From Ctena decussata (lineage: Eukaryota > Mollusca > Bivalvia > Lucinida > Lucinidae), in NCBI GenBank assembly GCA_963989385.1, contig OZ022511.1:558001-622000 (forward strand): a stretch of 64,000 bases of DNA. Direction: 5' to 3'. Of the stretch, positions 60,501 to 64,000 are shown piece after piece (positions within the stretch are counted from its first letter, which is position 1; every line of letters begins with the position of its first letter). The notes beneath the pieces are model-generated. The model saw only the letters and a list, made by a program, of their open reading frames with translations, did not search any database and had not been told where the DNA came from. A program made the translations under genes and the position numbers.

Positions 60501-63500
60501 TATGTATGGGCTGCAGTGGAAGTTATTCTTAAAAGGTGACTTTCACGAATCGTTCTGAAACTCTGCTAAAATTACAGATAATTCCCATATATTTCTTGGG
60601 AAAAAATCCCAGAAATTCTCCTTTCTCCGTTGTCGAGATATTCGAGGGCAAAGTCGTGCAGTTTACGACTTCCAGGGGCTATAACTCGAAAACTAAAGAA
60701 CGAGAATTTTTGGCACATATGGTCAATTGAATGTTTATCCCAACCCTCTCATTTGGCACTAGTTTCAGTCCGAATTGTGCAAGTCACCTAAGGTCACGAA
60801 TCGTCCCGAACGTGTAGCCCAAATTGTGAAAATTACAAACCGCTACTGCTTGCTTGTATGAGTAGGTAGCCATCTGAAACTTGGCATATATAAAGGCCAT
60901 TAACATGTCTACATGCATGCACAATCTTATGTCAACTGATTGCATAACTTGCGAATTATAGGCCATCGAAATTTGTGTAAAGAAAAGTTTGTGCGACTTT
61001 AGCTCCCAAACGGAATAAAAGCTAAAGCTGAAATAGCCTTGATTCTATTTCACTTATTTGTGTCTACACATGTATATGTTTTGCAGAGACTAAAAGCTCT
61101 TGAGAATGGAGAAAATGAGGTGTCATTTTTGCATTGGACCCTATGGGAAAATGCATTAAACGCCTAATGCTCCGACGTTCAGCGACCGATAACATCCATC
61201 TTTACACTGTAAACGGTAATTACATAGGTACATGCCTGGGGCAAATAACAGCGCAAATAATTGTCCATGTGCAGAGTAATAAAGGAGCAAACTTTTATGT
61301 ATGGGCTGCAGTGGAAGTTATTCTTAAAAGGTGACTTTCACGAATCGTTCTGAAACTCTGCTAAAATTACAGATAATTCCCATATATTTCTTGGGAAAAA
61401 ATCCCAGAAATTCTCCTTTCTCCGTTGTCGAGATATTCGAGGGCAAAGTCGTGCAGTTTACGACTTCCAGGGGCTATAACTCGAAAACTAAAGAACGAGA
61501 ATTTTTGGCACATATGGTCAATTGAATGTTTATCCCAACCCTCTCATTTGGCACTAGTTTCAGCCCGAATTGTGCAAGTCACCTAAGGTCACGAATCGTC
61601 CCGAACGTGTAGCCCAAATTGTGAAAATTTCAAACCGCTACTGCTTGCTTGTATGAGTAGGTAGCCATCTGAAACTTGGCATATATAAAGGCCATTAACA
61701 TGTCTACATGCATGCACAATCTTATGTCAACTGATTGCATAACTTGCGAATTATAGGCCATTGAAATTTGTGTAAAGAAAAGTTTGTGCGAATTTAGCTC
61801 CCAAACGGAATAAAAGCTAAAGCTGAAATAGCCTTCATTCTATTTCACTTATTTGTGTCTACACATGTATATGTTTTGCAGAGACTCAAAGCTCTTGAAA
61901 ATGGAGAAAATGAGGTGTCAATTTTGCATTGGACCCTATGGGAAAATGCATTAAACGCCTACTGCTCCGACGTTCAGCGACCGATAACATCCATCTTTAC
62001 ACTGTAAACGGTAATTACATAGGTACATGCCTGGGGCAAATAACAGCGCAAATAATTGTCCATGTGCAGAGTAATAAAGGAGCAAACTTTTATGTATGGG
62101 CTGCAGTGGAAGTTATTCTTAAAAGGTGACTTTCACGAATCGTTCTGAAACTCTGCTAAAATTACAGATAATTCCCATATATTTCTTGGGAAAAAATCCC
62201 AGAAATTCTCCTTTCTCCGTTGTCGAGATATTCGAGGGCAAAGTCGTGCAGTTTACGACTTCCAGGGGCTATAACTTGAAAACTAAAGAACGAGAATTTT
62301 TGGCACATATGGTCAATTGAATGTTTATCCCAACCCTCTCATTTGGCACTAGTTTCAGCCCAAATTGTGCATGTCACCTAAGGTCACGAATCGTCCCGAA
62401 CGTGTAGCCCAAATTGTGAAAATTTCAAACCGCTACTGCTTGCTTGTATGAGTAGGTAGCCATCTGAAACTTGGCATATATAAAGGCCATTTACATGTCT
62501 ACATGCATGCACAATCTTATGTCAACTGATTGCATAACTTGCGAATTATAGGCCATCGAAATTTGTGTAAAGAAAAGTTTGTGCGACTTTAGCTCCCAAA
62601 CGGAATAAAAGCTAAAGCTGAAATAGCCTTCATTCTATTTCACTTATTTGTGTCTACACATGTATATGTTTTGCAGAGACTCAAAGCTCTTGAGAATGGA
62701 GAAAATGAGGTGTCAATTTTGCATTGGACCCTATGGGAAAATGCATTAAACGCCTACTGCTCCGACGTTCAGCGACCGATAACATCCATCTTTACACTGT
62801 AAACGGTAATTACATAGGTACATGCCTGGGGCAAATAACAGCGCAAATAATTGTCCATGTGCAGAGTAATAAAGGAGCAAACTTTTATGTATGGGCTGCA
62901 GTGGAAGTTATTCTTAAAAGGTGACTTTCACGAATCGTTCTGAAACTCTGCTAAAATTACAGATAATTCCCATATATTTCTTGGGAAAAAATCCCAGAAA
63001 TTCTCCTTTCTCCGTTGTCGAGATATTCGAGGGCAAAGTCGTGCAGTTTACGACTTCCAGGGGCTATAACTCGAAAACTAAAGAACGAGAATTTTTGGCA
63101 CATATGGTCAATTGAATGTTTATCCCAACCCTCTCATTTGGCACTAGTTTCAGCCCGAATTGTGCAAGTCACCTAAGGTCACGAATCGTCCCGAACGTGT
63201 AGCCCAAATTGTGAAAATTTCAAACCGCTACTGCTTGCTTGTATGAGTAGGTAGCCATCTGAAACTTGGCATATATAAAGACCATTAACATGTCTACATG
63301 CATGCACAATCTTATGTTAACTGATTGCATAACTTGCGAATTATAGGTCATCGAAATTTGTGTAAAGAAAAGTTTGTGCGACTTTAGCTCCCAAACGGAA
63401 TAAAAGCTAAAGCTGAAATAGCCTTCATTCTATTTCACTTATTTGTGTCTACACATGTATATGTTTTGCAGAGACTCAAAGCTCTTGAGAATGGAGAAAA

Positions 63501-64000
63501 TGAGGTGTCAATTTTGCATTGGACCCTATGGGAAAATGCATTAAACGCCTACTGCTCCGACGTTCAGCGACCGATAACATCCATCTTTACACTGTAAACG
63601 GTAATTACATAGGTACATGCCTGGGGCAAATAACAGCGCAAATAATTGTCCATGTGCAGAGTAATAAAGGAGCAAACTTTTATGTATGGGCTGCAGTGGA
63701 AGTTATTCTTAAAAGGTGACTTTCACGAATCGTTCTGAAACTCTGCTAAAATTACAGATAATTCCCATATATTTCTTGGGAAAAAATCCCAGAAATTCTC
63801 CTTTCTCCGTTGTCGAGATATTCGAGGGCAAAGTCGTGCAGTTTACGACTTCCAGGGGCTATAACTCGAAAACTAAAGAACGAGAATTTTTGGCACATAT
63901 GGTCAATTGAATGTTATCCCAACCCTCTCATTTGGCACTAGTTTCAGCCCGAATTGTGCAAGTCACCTAAGGTCACGAATCGTCCCGAACGTGTAGCCCA
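54510..64000 (+). repeat. Units 69-80, more diverged stretch with residual ten-unit period
   Basis: A ten-unit offset (7,951 bp here) still links some units. CCTAATGC with GTCATTTTTG is in units 67 and 77, AAAGACCATT with TATGTTAACT is in units 69 and 79, and the TGTTATCCC deletion is in units 70 and 80. Many private changes lie between, especially in units 72-74: AAAGTTTTATG near 57313, TCAAGAATC near 57361, CTCTGTTG near 57445, AAAGGACG near 57514, GTCTTGCAG near 57896, GCCTTGG near 57949, GTACCCATC near 58478, CATCCATG near 58525, ACAGGTAT near 58682 and TTAAATG near 59136. Units 74 and 75 are 796-bp twins, each with AAAAGGTTTG and CTTCAGTC. Confidence 0.75.

Larger units (their letters stand above)
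1..64000. repeat. Tandem satellite array, ~795-bp monomer, 79 full intervals plus partial ends
   Basis: The same unit is repeated head to tail in one orientation across the whole window with no interrupting sequence. Unit starts (T of TTGGACC or its variant): 745, 1540, 2335, 3130, 3925, 4720, 5513, 6306, 7099, 7893, 8687, 9482, 10276, 11071, 11866, 12660, 13455, 14250, 15045, 15840, 16635, 17430, 18225, 19020, 19815, 20610, 21405, 22200, 22993, 23788, 24583, 25378, 26171, 26966, 27759, 28554, 29349, 30142, 30936, 31731, 32526, 33321, 34114, 34906, 35699, 36493, 37287, 38082, 38877, 39672, 40467, 41261, 42056, 42851, 43645, 44440, 45235, 46030, 46825, 47620, 48415, 49209, 50004, 50799, 51593, 52388, 53183, 53978, 54773, 55568, 56362, 57157, 57952, 58747, 59543, 60339, 61134, 61929, 62724, 63519. 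They are numbered 1 to 80 in the other entries; unit 0 is the partial at the left end. Copies differ by scattered substitutions and 1-2 base indels. Eukaryotic satellite DNA is the best reading; the family is not recognised. Confidence 0.97.

Noticed and set aside
1..64000. CRISPR array
   Set aside because: The repeated element is the full ~795 bp with no unique spacers and no cas-like genes.
1..64000. Tandem rDNA, 5S or histone gene cluster
   Set aside because: No rRNA-like, tRNA-like or histone-like sequence is present in the unit. The signals found do not assemble into a known tandem gene.
1..64000. Transposable element or insertion sequence
   Set aside because: No terminal inverted repeats, target-site duplications, LTRs or transposase/reverse-transcriptase reading frame were seen. 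Every unit boundary is continuous with the next.
1..64000. A new multi-gene biological system
   Set aside because: The window holds no coding capacity beyond short, broken, unrecognised frames. The interest lies in repeat organisation and a possible RNA or binding element.

Overview
The window is one uninterrupted tandem array of a single repeat unit. The unit is about 795 bp. There are 79 complete unit-to-unit intervals between 745 and 63519 (mean about 794.6 bp), with a partial unit at each end. I see no unique sequence, no recognisable protein-coding gene, no rRNA or tRNA, no transposase and no CRISPR array. The scale (64 kb of near-identical head-to-tail copies), the AT-rich composition (roughly 35-40% GC by eye), the short broken open frames and the eukaryotic-style signals (TATA-like box, AATAAA hexamers, tttgcag acceptor-like motif) all point to complex satellite DNA of a eukaryote, probably heterochromatic. 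I cannot name the species or the satellite family from the sequence alone.

Layout. Using the T of TTGGACC as the phase point, units are 795 bp by default. Shorter classes come from a CT deletion (793), single-base deletions (794) or both (792), and two units are 796. Shared variants show structure above the monomer. (1) A stretch of about 13 kb at roughly 0.7-14.4 kb recurs at roughly 30.1-43.0 kb, with one unit more in the left copy. (2) A block of exactly 10 units (7,948 bp) at about 38.6-46.55 kb is directly followed by a second copy at about 46.55-54.5 kb. (3) A 4-unit block (3,178 bp) at 20.6-23.8 kb is repeated at 23.8-27.0 kb, and a third, partial copy follows after one extra unit. (4) Twin neighbouring units occur at 14.7-15.9 kb and 59.3-60.3 kb. 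(5) From 54.5 kb to the end a weaker 10-unit period continues, with many more private substitutions. This is the pattern left by repeated unequal exchange plus short gene-conversion tracts.

Within the unit, mutations are uneven. A stretch of about 110 bp (784-895 in the reference unit) is nearly invariant by eye, while about 390 bp around the TATA-like box and acceptor-like motif carries most variants. The unit also has three good inverted repeats, an Sm-site-like AATTTTTGG next to a cluster of small stems, and two alternating purine-pyrimidine tracts. Whether the unit is transcribed cannot be told from sequence, so the 'gene-like' readings below are low-confidence hypotheses. The best-supported unusual content is the nested higher-order organisation and the invariant core.
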